Source: Larix kaempferi
Taxonomy: Eukaryota; Streptophyta; Pinopsida; Pinales; Pinaceae
Direction of reading: 5' to 3'
NCBI GenBank assembly: GCA_027924585.1
Contig: BSBM01000826.1
Span: 9,207,501 to 9,271,500, forward strand
Length of the DNA stretch: 64,000 nt
In this document: positions 45,441 to 55,651 of the stretch, one piece after another
Layout: each line of letters starts with the position of its first letter
How positions within the stretch are numbered: position 1 is the stretch's first letter
The notes under the pieces: generated by a model
Told to the model about the DNA's origin: nothing
Database searches by the model: none
What the model saw: only the letters and a program-made list of their open reading frames with translations
Made by a program: the position numbers and the translations under genes

Positions 45441-46783
45441 CCGATTGTGATTCCTTCCAGATGAATTTTTTAGAAGAATACTCGCGGCAGCTAGACACTG
45501 AACTACAGATAAGTCGAGAATTTTCTACATCCCCTTAGTATGTTCATAGTGTTTATGTGTTACAAAATTTACAAGCTCCTCCAGGATTAAGCAAGAGTAG
45601 GTCTAGGGCTGTGAAATTAAAAGTTGCAAAATATTGTATTATGAATCAGTTCTTGTACTGGAAGGACCCCGAAGGCATGTTGCTAAAGTGCCGACTGGAG
45701 GAAGAAGCTAAGCATACTAAGAAATAATTTCATAAGGGAGATTGTGGAAGACATCATTCTTCGAAAGTAATAGTAAATAAGATCTTGAGGGCCGGTTTCT
45801 ATTGGCCTACCATGTTCATAGACATGTATAAAGAAACTGTTGCTTGTCACCAATGTCAAATTTTTTAAGGAAAGAGGAAAGTTGTCTCACTACCCCTTCA
45901 CCCAGTCATAGTAGAAGCTCATTTTCAACAATGGGGACTAGATTTCATTGGGGAAATAAACCCTAACTCTTTTGGGCACCATAGGTGGATATTGACAGCT
46001 ACTGATTACTTTACCAAATGGATAGAAGCTATACCTAACAGGAATGCAACAGAAAATGTTATTATGGACTTTCTGGAGGATAACATATTATCTAGGTTTG
46101 GATGCCCCAAAAGAATTGTGACTGATAATGCACCTGCCTTTTGTTCTAAGAAGATGATTAATTTTTGTCACAAATACCATATCAGTCTGAACCACTCTAC
46201 AACACACTACCCGCAGGGAAATGGACTAGCAGAGTCCTCCAACAAAATCCTAGTAAGAATCATAAATAAATTGTTGGAAGAGAATAAAAGGGCTTGGCAT
46301 ACAAAGCTGAGATATGCTCTATGGGATGATAGAATAAGCATGAAAAGAGCCATTGGGATGTCCCCTTTTCAGTTGGTATATGGAGCCAAAGTGATTTTTT
46401 CAGCATCCCTAAGGTTGTCGGTTATGAAGTTGCTGCAAGGAATGGAAGAAGAGCCGAACCATATGTAGAGGAGAATAAGCCAAATAATCAAGATAAATGA
46501 GCTAAGGACGAAAGCCTACAGCAAAGTGCAGGGACACCAGGAAAAGATTAAGGAAGCTTTCAACAAGAAATCCAAAGAAGATGAATTCCAGGTGAACGAC
46601 TTGGTCCTGAAATGGGACGCCCCTAGAGAGGATAAACATGGGAAATTTTACCATATGTGGATGGGGCCATATGTTATTGCAACAAATCGAGGGTTAAATT
46701 ATTTTATCCTAGAAAAGCAGGATGGATCCGTCTGGTCTGGAGGACCGGTCAATGGAAGGTTCCTAAAGCACTATCTATCCTAG
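45441..46783 (+). pseudogene. element D integrase
   Basis: Reading frame changes near 45440, then runs to 46466 with stops at 45725 and 45867. HHCC end: HKGDCGRHHSS and CHQCQIF. Core: QQWGLDFIGEINP, TATDYFTKWIEAIPN (catalytic D), IVTDNAPAFCSKK (D), YPQGNGLAESSNKI (E). A C-terminal segment at 46526-46783 (VNDLVLKWDAPREDKHGKF, MWMGPYVIATN) follows after another stop. All three catalytic residues are present, but the frame is broken. Confidence 0.9.
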
Positions 46784-47092
46784 AGGTGCCAGGTGACCCA
46801 TGTACCATAACTTGTATATATGTGTATTTTTATTTTTTACAGTTATGAAGTTTTTGTTTTAGGTTGAAACAGGAGAGCCTTGAAGCCCGAAAGTGGAGGC
46901 CCTAAGGTCGGGAAAGAGAAGCCATGATTTTATTTTTGAATGTTCAGCCTAGATATGTAGCAAGTATGGTCTTCAGTTACTAGAAATAAATCTCAGTCTA
47001 GGGTTTGAAGGAGCCGCCCAATGGATCAGGAACTTAATCTACAGAGTTCTTTGCTACCTCGTAGGGAGGATAGCATCCCCGTTGGAGCCAGT

Positions 47093-47110
47093 TGTTAACA
47101 CCCATATATT
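47093..47110 (+). promoter_or_regulatory. candidate 3' LTR start of element D
   Basis: TGTTAACACCC begins at 47093, 310 bp after the integrase end. It is the exact inverse of the GGGTGTTAACA that precedes the PBS at 40597, as LTR termini should be. A purine block GTAGGGAGGA lies 23 bp upstream. Beyond 11 bp it does not match the sequence at 39857, because that end is an inverted duplicate. Confidence 0.5.
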
Positions 47111-47399
47111 TTTCTACAATATGGAGTTGAATGGAAGGGATGGAGGGTCAAAATGTACCTGGTAGAGAACCTGAGATATCCTCCATGCTCCAGAGCTAAG
47201 TGCTAATGGGAAAGACTAAGGGGTCTAAGAAGAACCAAATGTGAAAAAGATAGGAAAATGTTGAAGTGTGGGTATTAATAAACGAGAATCACACTTTATA
47301 ACCTATAGTTCACCGGTCCAATAATGGAGGACTAAATATCACACCGATCTATGCCGTAGATTAGATGCGGGGGTAGGATCCACGGTCCTATATGGGATA

Positions 47400-47800
47400 C
47401 CACACAGCCAAGTTGCAAGGAGGCTAGGAATAGGGTGGATGCAATGAGCCTTTCCCTCCAGCCAGGTGTTAGCAGCAGATGATGTCGCAAGAAAAATTGA
47501 TAGAAGGCCATATATAAGATCGAGCGCGTGCAATGGTATGAATAGGTGGAAAGATCCACGGCTCGGACGACGAAAGGGGGTACATCAACGACTCTCATAG
47601 TTGATCGCATGAAGAAGTAGCGTACCGAATAGCGAAATAGCGGATGCGATGAACCTTTCCCACTTGCCAGATGTCGGCCTCAGAGCCCATCGCACAGAGG
47701 AAGGAATCATAGTAGGGACCACTTGGGTACATGCGATGCCACCGTATGGAGAAGTGTATATAAGATGAATGGCGTAGATGAAAAGTTAGAGTCAACGATG
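47400..47800 (+). repeat. duplicated block with two TATA boxes
   Basis: GGATGCRATGARCCTTTCCC is present at about 47430 and 47642, followed in both by GCCAGRTGTYRGC and later by TATATAAGAT (47511 and 47757). The period is about 215-245 bp. The second TATA lies 285 bp upstream of the ORF at 48042, so this could be a duplicated promoter in the LTR. Confidence 0.6.
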
Positions 47801-48041
47801 GCGGATATTAGAGGACAACATGTAAATAAGGGCGGGAGTTATGTTAGCATGGTTATATATATAAGAAACAACTGTGAGGGTTGACATTTGTTCTCGAAGA
47901 TTGTCAAATTCAGGTGGTCCCTCGGTGTGTGGCAGATGGCGAAGGCGACAGAACCTCCAGTAGCCTGCTCAGAGCTTCTAAACCGACAGGTAGGGCCTTG
48001 TAACTGTCCTTTCTCTTAAAAGTTGAATCTTTAGTCATAAG

Positions 48042-50984
48042 ATGGGAGATGAACATGCTTCTACCAGCTATAAAGCTAGGGTGGCCCTGGAACATAGGTA
48101 CGTGGATGTGTTTGACCCATGCATTCGGCTCTCTGTCCCTGAAATTAAAACAAAGTTAGATGCTCTACATGGACAGGGTCTAGACATACATGGGGTTTTT
48201 AGGTCATCTTTTATTTTCTTTTGTCTAGACCAAGTACCCTCTTTCCCTGAGTTTGTAACATGGTGCTCTGTGAATTACTCCAAGTCCACTAGGGTAATCA
48301 TGGATGCCCCCAGGTCTAAAGTTGTCCGTGTTTTAGATGCGTCGGTTGTAAATAATTCATTTTTTGTCCCCGAGTCGCAGTACCAGGAGTCGAAAAGCTT
48401 TTCAAAAGAATCAGTGGTTGCCCCGATCTGTCAAATCATGCAGGAAAGTCGTCGAACTTTCCTAGCCACTTGTCTGAAACCTCACTCCGAAGTTGCAGAA
48501 AGGCCATACTCCTTGGGTGTCAACCTTTTTGATGACGATTCCCAGTTGGTCTTCTCACTGCTGGCTCAATTCTTAGCTTTAGATATTGACCAATGGGTAA
48601 CGGAGGTCCAGTTGAGTCTACTTTTCAGAATTAGTATTTGTTTAGCAAGGTCTAACACTGGACTCATCCCACCTCTTAAGTTTGATGAAATTTTAGCAGA
48701 AAGAATGCATGTACAGTTGGGAAAATTCCCGAATACTAGATTTTTCAAATACCAAACACAGCTTATGAAGATGATCCTGTACAGTAACGCGGAAAGCCCT
48801 CATTTTCGCCCTTTACTTGAGACAAATGCTTTGATGGACAATGTGTTTTATTATTTCAACTTTGTTTTACCCCTGTGTATAAAGTCATTTTTGGGGAGGG
48901 ACTGCCGAGAGTACTGCCCGAAATGAAGTCAATGATGCAATTAAAGGATGAAGTGGCCGTCGGAGACTGGTTCCTTTTGAAAGATGCTACAATCATTAGG
49001 ATGTATGGTTTTGTGAAGGAACCCTATGTTTTTCCTTCCTTTCTGACATTGAGAATCTTTGCCCTGGAATTTATCAGGCGAAACTGAGCTTGGAAGAGGC
49101 ACTGTTCCTGCAGTTTAAAAAGGGCACCGATATAAAATACCCTTGGAAGGTAGGCCCTTTCATTTTGAAGAGCAAGGAGGCTTTACCAGAGATAGAGGAA
49201 TTTAAGAGACTTCTAGGGTTCAAAAAAGACGTAGCTATTGAATACGACCCCCTGCATGTTATTTCTAGAAGAAGGAAGGAGTTTAACCTAAGGGCCTTCA
49301 AACACAAGGAGCCAGAAAGAGCACTCGGGGGACAAGACCTGCTACAATGGGAGCCCGACGCAGAAGAAGTTCCGAGTTTGCAGGAAAGAGACCCGGTAAT
49401 ATTTGATGCTATAATGAATATCAAATAGGTGCCGAACACTAGGGAAGTGGGCTGGAAGAGAGATCTGGAGGAAATTCAGGATATGGATACTGAAATGAGG
49501 GGTGAAGACAAATGACCTAGGATGATAACACAAGTTGAGGTGTTTGATGAAAATACTTAGGTCGAGTCATTTATTTCCCTCACTGAAGAAGAATTGGTTG
49601 GTGGGACCCCCCTGGAATATTTGACTGTCTGGATGGATAATGAAAAAGAAGATAATGAGGGGTCTCCAACCCCTGAAGTTCAAATAAGAGAATACAAGTT
49701 TCGGGATGTTAAAGAAGGTGAGAACAGCAGTAAATTCCAGTCTAAAGCTGATCTGTGCGAGCAATATAAACAGAATGGACAGGCCTGAGCCTAGAATATT
49801 TTTGACCTAATGCCGAGAGCTAGTAAGTTGTCCAAAACTAAGACTTCCTTAGTAACCAGTAGAGATGAGAAGGATAACACTCTAAATTTAGCAGTATCGA
49901 CAGAAGCCGAAGTAACAGAGCTGAAGCTCAGATGGGATACGATACCATTACTTGACAAGATCCATTTTCACAAACAGATTGGTGATCTTATCCATGTTGA
50001 TTATGTGTAAGCAGCACTGAGAGGTGATAACTTGGAAGTTAATGTAGGGAAATTAGAGAATCAGCTAAAACAGGAAAAGAGTGAAAACCGAGCACTTCAA
50101 CAACTTGTTAAAAAGTTACAAATTGGACTGGTTGGAGTTGACGGGGGAGGAAAAGCCATGAAGTAGCTACTAGCTTATAAAGAAAAGCTGATTTCAAACC
50201 TGCAGAAAAAGGCAAAAGTCCCTAACATACAGCTGATCCAGGCCCCCGAGGAAACACAATTTGAAATACAAAGGGAGGCTTTATCTAAGGAATTGGATGA
50301 TTGTAAAGCAGAAATACTGAAGCTTGCTAGAGAAAAAGATAATTGGAAAAAGGAGAAAATAAGCCTAGAAAAGCAACTTGAAGATCTAAGAAGTAACTTG
50401 TCCAGTCTGGACATGAGGCCTACAAATTTGAGTCAAGGTGGTGATGAAGATAGTACCAATAGTATGGCACACGCTATGTCACATGTCAGCTTGAGAGACA
50501 GTGGGATCAGGGAGCTAAGGGAAAGAGTGCAGAAACTAGAAGAAGAGAATAAGAAGCAGGAGGAGGAGATAAATGGCCTCCGGGAAAAGTAGAAGGAATC
50601 GATTCAGCAGAATAAAAAACTCACTCGCCAAGTTGTAGGGTAGGCTGCTATGCAGGGGTGTAGACATTTGGTGTGGGATAGGATATTTAAAGAGAATGAA
50701 GGTTTTTGGCCATACTTGGAGTTCATAAGAGTCAAGGAGAAGACAATCAGTGATGCTTTGTCAGGATGTGTAGCCGCGAGATAAACTTTAGCCCGAAAAC
50801 CCAAAGAAATAGCATTAAGTGCTGTGGCCTTTTTAAATGATTTGTCAGAAGAAGAAATGATCAGGTTAAACATTGGGAACCGGATCGTGACAATTGCTGC
50901 GGCTCGGAGAGTTTTGGGAAAGTATGTGGTGGGTTCCCAATATGGATGCCTAGTGAGGGATGCTATACTAAGAGCCTACTTTTA
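48042..50984 (+). pseudogene. element D extra ORF, about 980 codons, broken
   Basis: ATG at 48042 (MGDEHASTSYKARVALEHRY) gives 294 codons, then frame changes near 48890 and 49080. A third frame runs to about 50984 with stops at 49426, 49784, 50008, 50163, 50590 and others. The N-terminal half (VTWCSVNYSKSTRVIMDAPR, DDSQLVFSLLAQFLAL, FDEILAERMHVQLGKF) is the same family as locus F. The C-terminal third (50290-50590) is a long coiled coil (LAREKDNWKKEKISLEKQLE), ending LGKYVVGSQYGCLVRDAILR. It lies in the same strand 1.26 kb after pol. Such extra ORFs are known for Athila/Tat lineages; their function is unresolved. Confidence 0.75.
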
Positions 50985-52276
50985 ATTATCAACCCCAAGG
51001 ACGTACAAACTTTAGAGGTGCAGGCACTATCTGTGCTCTTATAGGATATTCTTTCTCACGGTTGGGTATCAGTATCAATGTTTTAAGGGTTGCCTACTCA
51101 ATATGTAAAACTGTTTATACTAGGGAATTAAATACTAGAAAACAGTAAACCTATTTTAAAGAATTAAAATACTAAAAGCAGTAAATCTGTTTTAAAGAAT
51201 TAAAAGGCTGAAAGTGAAAGAGATAATCCTATGAATTTACCTAATGCAGAATGGTGAATCTTAGATTATGAAAGTGAAATGCCATAACATATCTATTCTA
51301 AATTAAAGAAAACAAGGTCTATAATTACTAATGCGTAAAACTAGAATCCTAATCTAAATCTTTTAAATATCAAAACTAAGTTTGAAGCGCAATCATCTCA
51401 TGCTACACATCCATTATGAAGAAATCAAGCAGTTAATCATGATGGGAAACATTCATAAAGCTTAGATATAAACCATGATGTTGAAAGTAGTGCTAATACA
51501 TATGTAATCGTTGGTTAAAATATGTGTTGGAAGAAAGCAGCTACAGGACTACTAAAACCATATTGCTGAACTACAGAATGTGTTATAAATTACTTCAGAA
51601 TAAATACATCATTCAAATGCTTCCATATGTGATATAAATTTTCATCACTGCAAAACACATAATCGGAAAATACCTGAAAAATGGAAATCCCCTGACTTAC
51701 GTGTTGGAGGGGCCCCTCTCCAACCCGTACTCAGGAGGACAAGAAACTTATAGACACTGAGTGGGATTTAACATCAATCTTCCATTAAAATATAAACTCC
51801 ACGTCTTCACAAAGGTTTGTAACTCAGAAGTATCTCAAGAGTGCAAAAACATAAAACAATGTTTCTCCAAAATGTCAACAGAGGCCTCTTGCTACCCAAG
51901 AGGTCCATATTTATATATTTCTTAATGTTGAACCTAACTAACTGTCTAAATGCCGATTCCCCTTAAATAGGAGTGCGTTCTCTATAAATCAGGAAATAGG
52001 GTGCCGAGCTGCATGAATCCTCAGTCTTCTACGTGCTTGTCCTTTAATGCTCGTGAACCTACTCAATCATGCTCGATTTCCACAGAATTAGTTTATTGAA
52101 TACGCATTTTAACATACAATAATAATCGTCAAAAACAACTTCATTAAATAATTAAAGTAAAACATTTTTCCCACAAATGAGTGTGTTTCTTCGCCATTGC
52201 TTGAGCTTGACTTCGTAAAAAGGCTTATCAGATACCTGAAAATTGGACTCATCATTCTCTCCCATACTTGAAGGAT
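50985..52276. other. non-coding; small tandem repeat and hairpin
   Basis: A duplicated block (ACAGTAAACCTATTTTAAAG/GCAGTAAATCTGTTTTAAAG) lies at about 51140-51200. A near-perfect inverted repeat (GTTGGAGGGGCCCC...CTCCAAC) lies at 51701-51724. No ORF. It probably holds LTR sequence shared between the ends of elements D and E, but no termini can be placed. Confidence 0.4.
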
Positions 52277-54562
52277 TCACCCATCCTTGGGTGACTTATT
52301 AAATTCATCGATGACCTCCCTGATATCCCATGCTACCACCCTAGGGATCCTTGCCTGCCTGTGATATCCAAAATTCTGATCCTCCTTGGCCCATGCCCTC
52401 CTCTCTCGTTCTTCATTAATTTGTTCCTTGATGACTGGGGAAAGAAAGAATGGGCGATTCAGCCTCATCCCGATCCATCTGAGTTGATTTCTTGCCAGGG
52501 ATTCTTTGTAGAGTGTGGCTTTGAAAAGAGCATCATTAAACTTGAGGGGGGAGTGGAGTTCTCTTCTTTTCAGATCGTTTTCCACTCTATCCACCTTTCC
52601 TTAATGGACTCATGAACTTCCTTCTGTGTGCTCCAGAGTGTAATGTCAAAATGAGTCACAGCCTCCTGTTGTTTTGCAAGGAGAATGGGGATCAATTCCT
52701 CATCCTGGGTGAGGATCCTATGGTTGTAGATTATCCCTTCAGGGTTAGTTGGATCTAGTCTGATCATCACTGGGGTTTTCCATTTGGATGCGACATACAT
52801 ATGGTAGTCCTGGGCTCGCTCAATTTCGTGGTTCATCCACGAACATAATGCCCTCAACCGGAAATCGCCCACATATGGGTTTGGTGACTAGTTGGGTGAG
52901 CTAGAGACTACAAAATTATGCAAGAAGAATTCACTCAATTGGTCCTTCTCTAGGTTTGTGGAGTTCAAAGATGAATCCATAAACTCTTTGGGAGTGCTTA
53001 TATCTATAGGGAGTCCTTGCTTTAACCTCTGGAGCTGGAATTCGCCCCATTTCTCCTGCATATAAATTGCATATATTGCCAACGGTGGTATGAGGTCCCA
53101 CAGTCTATCATATATGTCGGTAGTAGTGGCCAAAATGTCCTTCAATTTGGTAATCTCCTGGTCCTTTTTGGCTAATTCGTTTTGTGCCTCGGCTAATTTT
53201 TCTTGTAGCGCTGAATTCTTCTGCTTAACCAGCTGCAGCTCTTCTGCATGATGCATCTTCAGGATCTGTGTCTTCTTAGCTGACAACGGGGGAGGTGTGG
53301 GCTGGCTTCCTGGCCCGATTCTTAACGTTGCTAGCTAATTTTTGAGCTTTTCCAATTCTTCCCGTGCCTCAGTGAGTTGGGTAACGACCTTGGGGTTTTC
53401 ATTATGTTCTGGAGGATTCCCCTGGAGGTTTCCTTGCTTTTGTAAGCCCTGCTCTTCTTCTTCATCCCGTTCTTCTTCTTCATTCATTTCCTCTTCTTCT
53501 TCTTCTTCTTCATCCTCTTCTTCTTCTATAGTGGGATCCTTCTGATCTATAAAAGGATCAATGTAATCATCAGCCACATTGGTAACCAGGGGGTTGGGTT
53601 CCCTTTCTTCCTCCCTAGAGACTTGGATTTTAGATACATGTGTGAATCTTTTGCTGCACCTCTTCGACCCCTGATTACTGGCAGGAATACCTGGGTATGA
53701 TTTGGGGGAGTCCTCTCTTGAGTGTTTTATCTTTACCAAGGTGTCGGCCACACTGTCCATGTCAATTTTTCTCTTTGCCCCTGATACAAAGGTGGTCTTA
53801 CTTTTTGATTCTAGTGGCAAGGGTGTAGTCTTCATTCTCTGAATGTCCTCAGTAAATACCAATATGAACTCCTCCCAAGAGAGCTCTAAAATCTGTGCTT
53901 TTAGTTCCTCACCAACTATTAGTTTGATCAGCCCATGATGGGCCAAAGCATCCTCTTTTCCCTTAGCCACTTTCTTGCTCATTTCTGCTAGGGATTGGAG
54001 CAGGTAAAATGGAATGCTAATGTTGTTGTTTGATGAAATGTGACTTTTGTGCTTGAGAAGTTCCAAAATACGAAAAATGGAAAATGTGAACATAACTTAA
54101 CCTTCCAGTGCATGTAATGTACCTCTGGACAATTGCAGCCATTGCATCCCATGGTGCTGGCATGGAGAGTCTTTTGACTCCATTTTTGTCTTCATCATAG
54201 ACCTCTCCTTACTAAAAAAATGTTTCTTTTGTTGTGTGGTTTTCCTCCCGGTCATTACTGCTCCAATGTAGGCCCATTGGTAGACCAATGTATTTGGCAA
54301 TCATGTCCTCATCCAATTTTATACGTAACCCTTTTACTCGGGTGACATACTGTTCATCCTCGACATGTTTGAAGTTTCTTGCAAACTCCTGAGCAACCCC
54401 TGTATCGTATCCTCTCAATCCAAGGATGAAAGGCATCCAACCTGAATTGTGAATGATCTGCAAGACTCTCGGGCTCTGATAAATGGCGTTGTGATCTTCC
54501 GGTTCACTTTTCTTGAAACCCTTTGTTATTTTAGAATCTTCTTTATAATCAGACAAAACCAT
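52277..54562 (-). pseudogene. Locus E: extra ORF of gypsy element E, broken
   Basis: The minus-strand start region 54562-54212 reads SPRVLQIIHNSGWMPFILGL, VAQEFARNFKHVEDEQYVTR and MIAKYIGLPMG, the layout of the putative plant transposon protein domain of Tat extra ORFs. After a frame change near 54215 the frame runs to about 52570 with stops at 54097, 53335 and 52888. It gives ISIPFYLLQSLAEM and ALAHHGLIKLIV, a Glu-rich acidic tract (53460-53530), then a coiled coil (KQKNSALQEKLAEAQNELA) and SKWKTPVMIRLD. A last frame change near 52600 leads to 52277. Function unknown. Confidence 0.7.
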
Positions 54563-54599
54563 AACTTTGGAATATGGTTTATACCCTCAACTAGTAAGG

Positions 54600-55229
54600 G
54601 CTCAACCTACAGGCTCGAGGATTGCAATGCTGGTTGAGTGAGCGCACTAGCTTTTGGTTTGCTTCTTCTTGGGAATTCCGAGAGGTTCCTTATATGCAAA
54701 ATCATGAAGATTATGCAGCTTTACTTACTGACTTTTCGCACCTATCCTTTCCATCATTCTTGTACTTTCCATTTTTAATCCCCTTTTTTCCCATGATCGA
54801 TCTCTGTACTTCATATGATGAGGGTTGTGATCATGATTTGTTGAGGGTGACAGAACTTAGGTAGCAATTATGACCGAATAAGGTCATTCTACCATGCCGC
54901 CGATTTTAAAATAGAAGCTATCCTCAGCTGACTAGAAACGAATGTAGTGTGGGATAATGTTTTACCTTAAGAATAAAATAAAATCGTTCTAGAGATTACC
55001 TTGATATGTATGCATACCTATATTTATGATTTGGTGCATTTTTCATGCATGGCGGATTTTGTAGTAGATTTGGAGGTGTCTGTAGTTGATTTCTGCATGT
55101 CAGTAGTTACGTGTGTGGGCTGCTTTTTCCTTTTTTCCCGTTTGAATTTGCTGAAGTGTCTTCTTTTGAAAATTGTTCCAGTTTGTTGATACGACTCATG
55201 TGATGATGCTTCATATTTGGATGATTGCA
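54600..55229. other. UTR/LTR-like gap between E pol and extra ORF
   Basis: No coding motif. It separates the extra ORF (starts 54562) from array E and the pol end at 55652, the place where an LTR-type start and promoter would lie on the minus strand. No terminus is recognised. Confidence 0.35.
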
Positions 55230-55460
55230 TGGCTGTATGTGACTGGCTCTCTTGAATAACTTGCAGGCTCGCCTGAGTATGATATGTAATGTATCTGGCT
55301 CATTTGAATTGAATTGCAAGCTCGCTTGAGTATGTTGAAAAAGAATGGAATGGCGTGTTTGAAGAATTTTGTAGTAGTTGATGACTGATTGCTGAATGTA
55401 GACGTGGCTGGCTCGCTTGAGTGCTGATATGTAATGTATCTGTCTCGCTTGAATTGTGGT
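55230..55460. repeat. array E: GGCTCGCTTGAGT repeats
   Basis: GCTCGCCTGAGTATGATATG, GCTCGCTTGAGTATG, GCTCGCTTGAGTGCTGATAT and CTCGCTTGAATT recur at about 55267, 55321, 55411 and 55444. Two of them are followed by TGTAATGTATCTGKCTC. The GCGAGC/GCTCGC cores give short palindromes. It lies between the pol end and the extra ORF of element E. Confidence 0.6.
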
Positions 55461-55651
55461 TGATATTTTTCTTTGCAATAGTGATGTCTGATCTTTCATA
55501 GGGATATATGTGGCCCTGTAATTTGGCCTGTTAGTTTTTATGAATTTTTCATTTTTATTTATCTTTTTTCATTTGTTTCTCTCTCTTTTTTTTATTGTAA
55601 ATGAGTTGAATTTCACTGATTTGCCGCGTCCTCTATTAGCATCAATTGTTG

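Noticed and set aside
39857-47110. Treating 39857 and 47093 as a normal pair of direct LTRs
   Set aside because: They share only the 11-bp terminus; the outer 243 bp at 39857 is an inverted copy of the LTR end instead.
53342-53545. Plus-strand Ser-rich frame
   Set aside because: It is the antisense of the Glu-rich tract of the locus E ORF, a CTT-type microsatellite read backwards.
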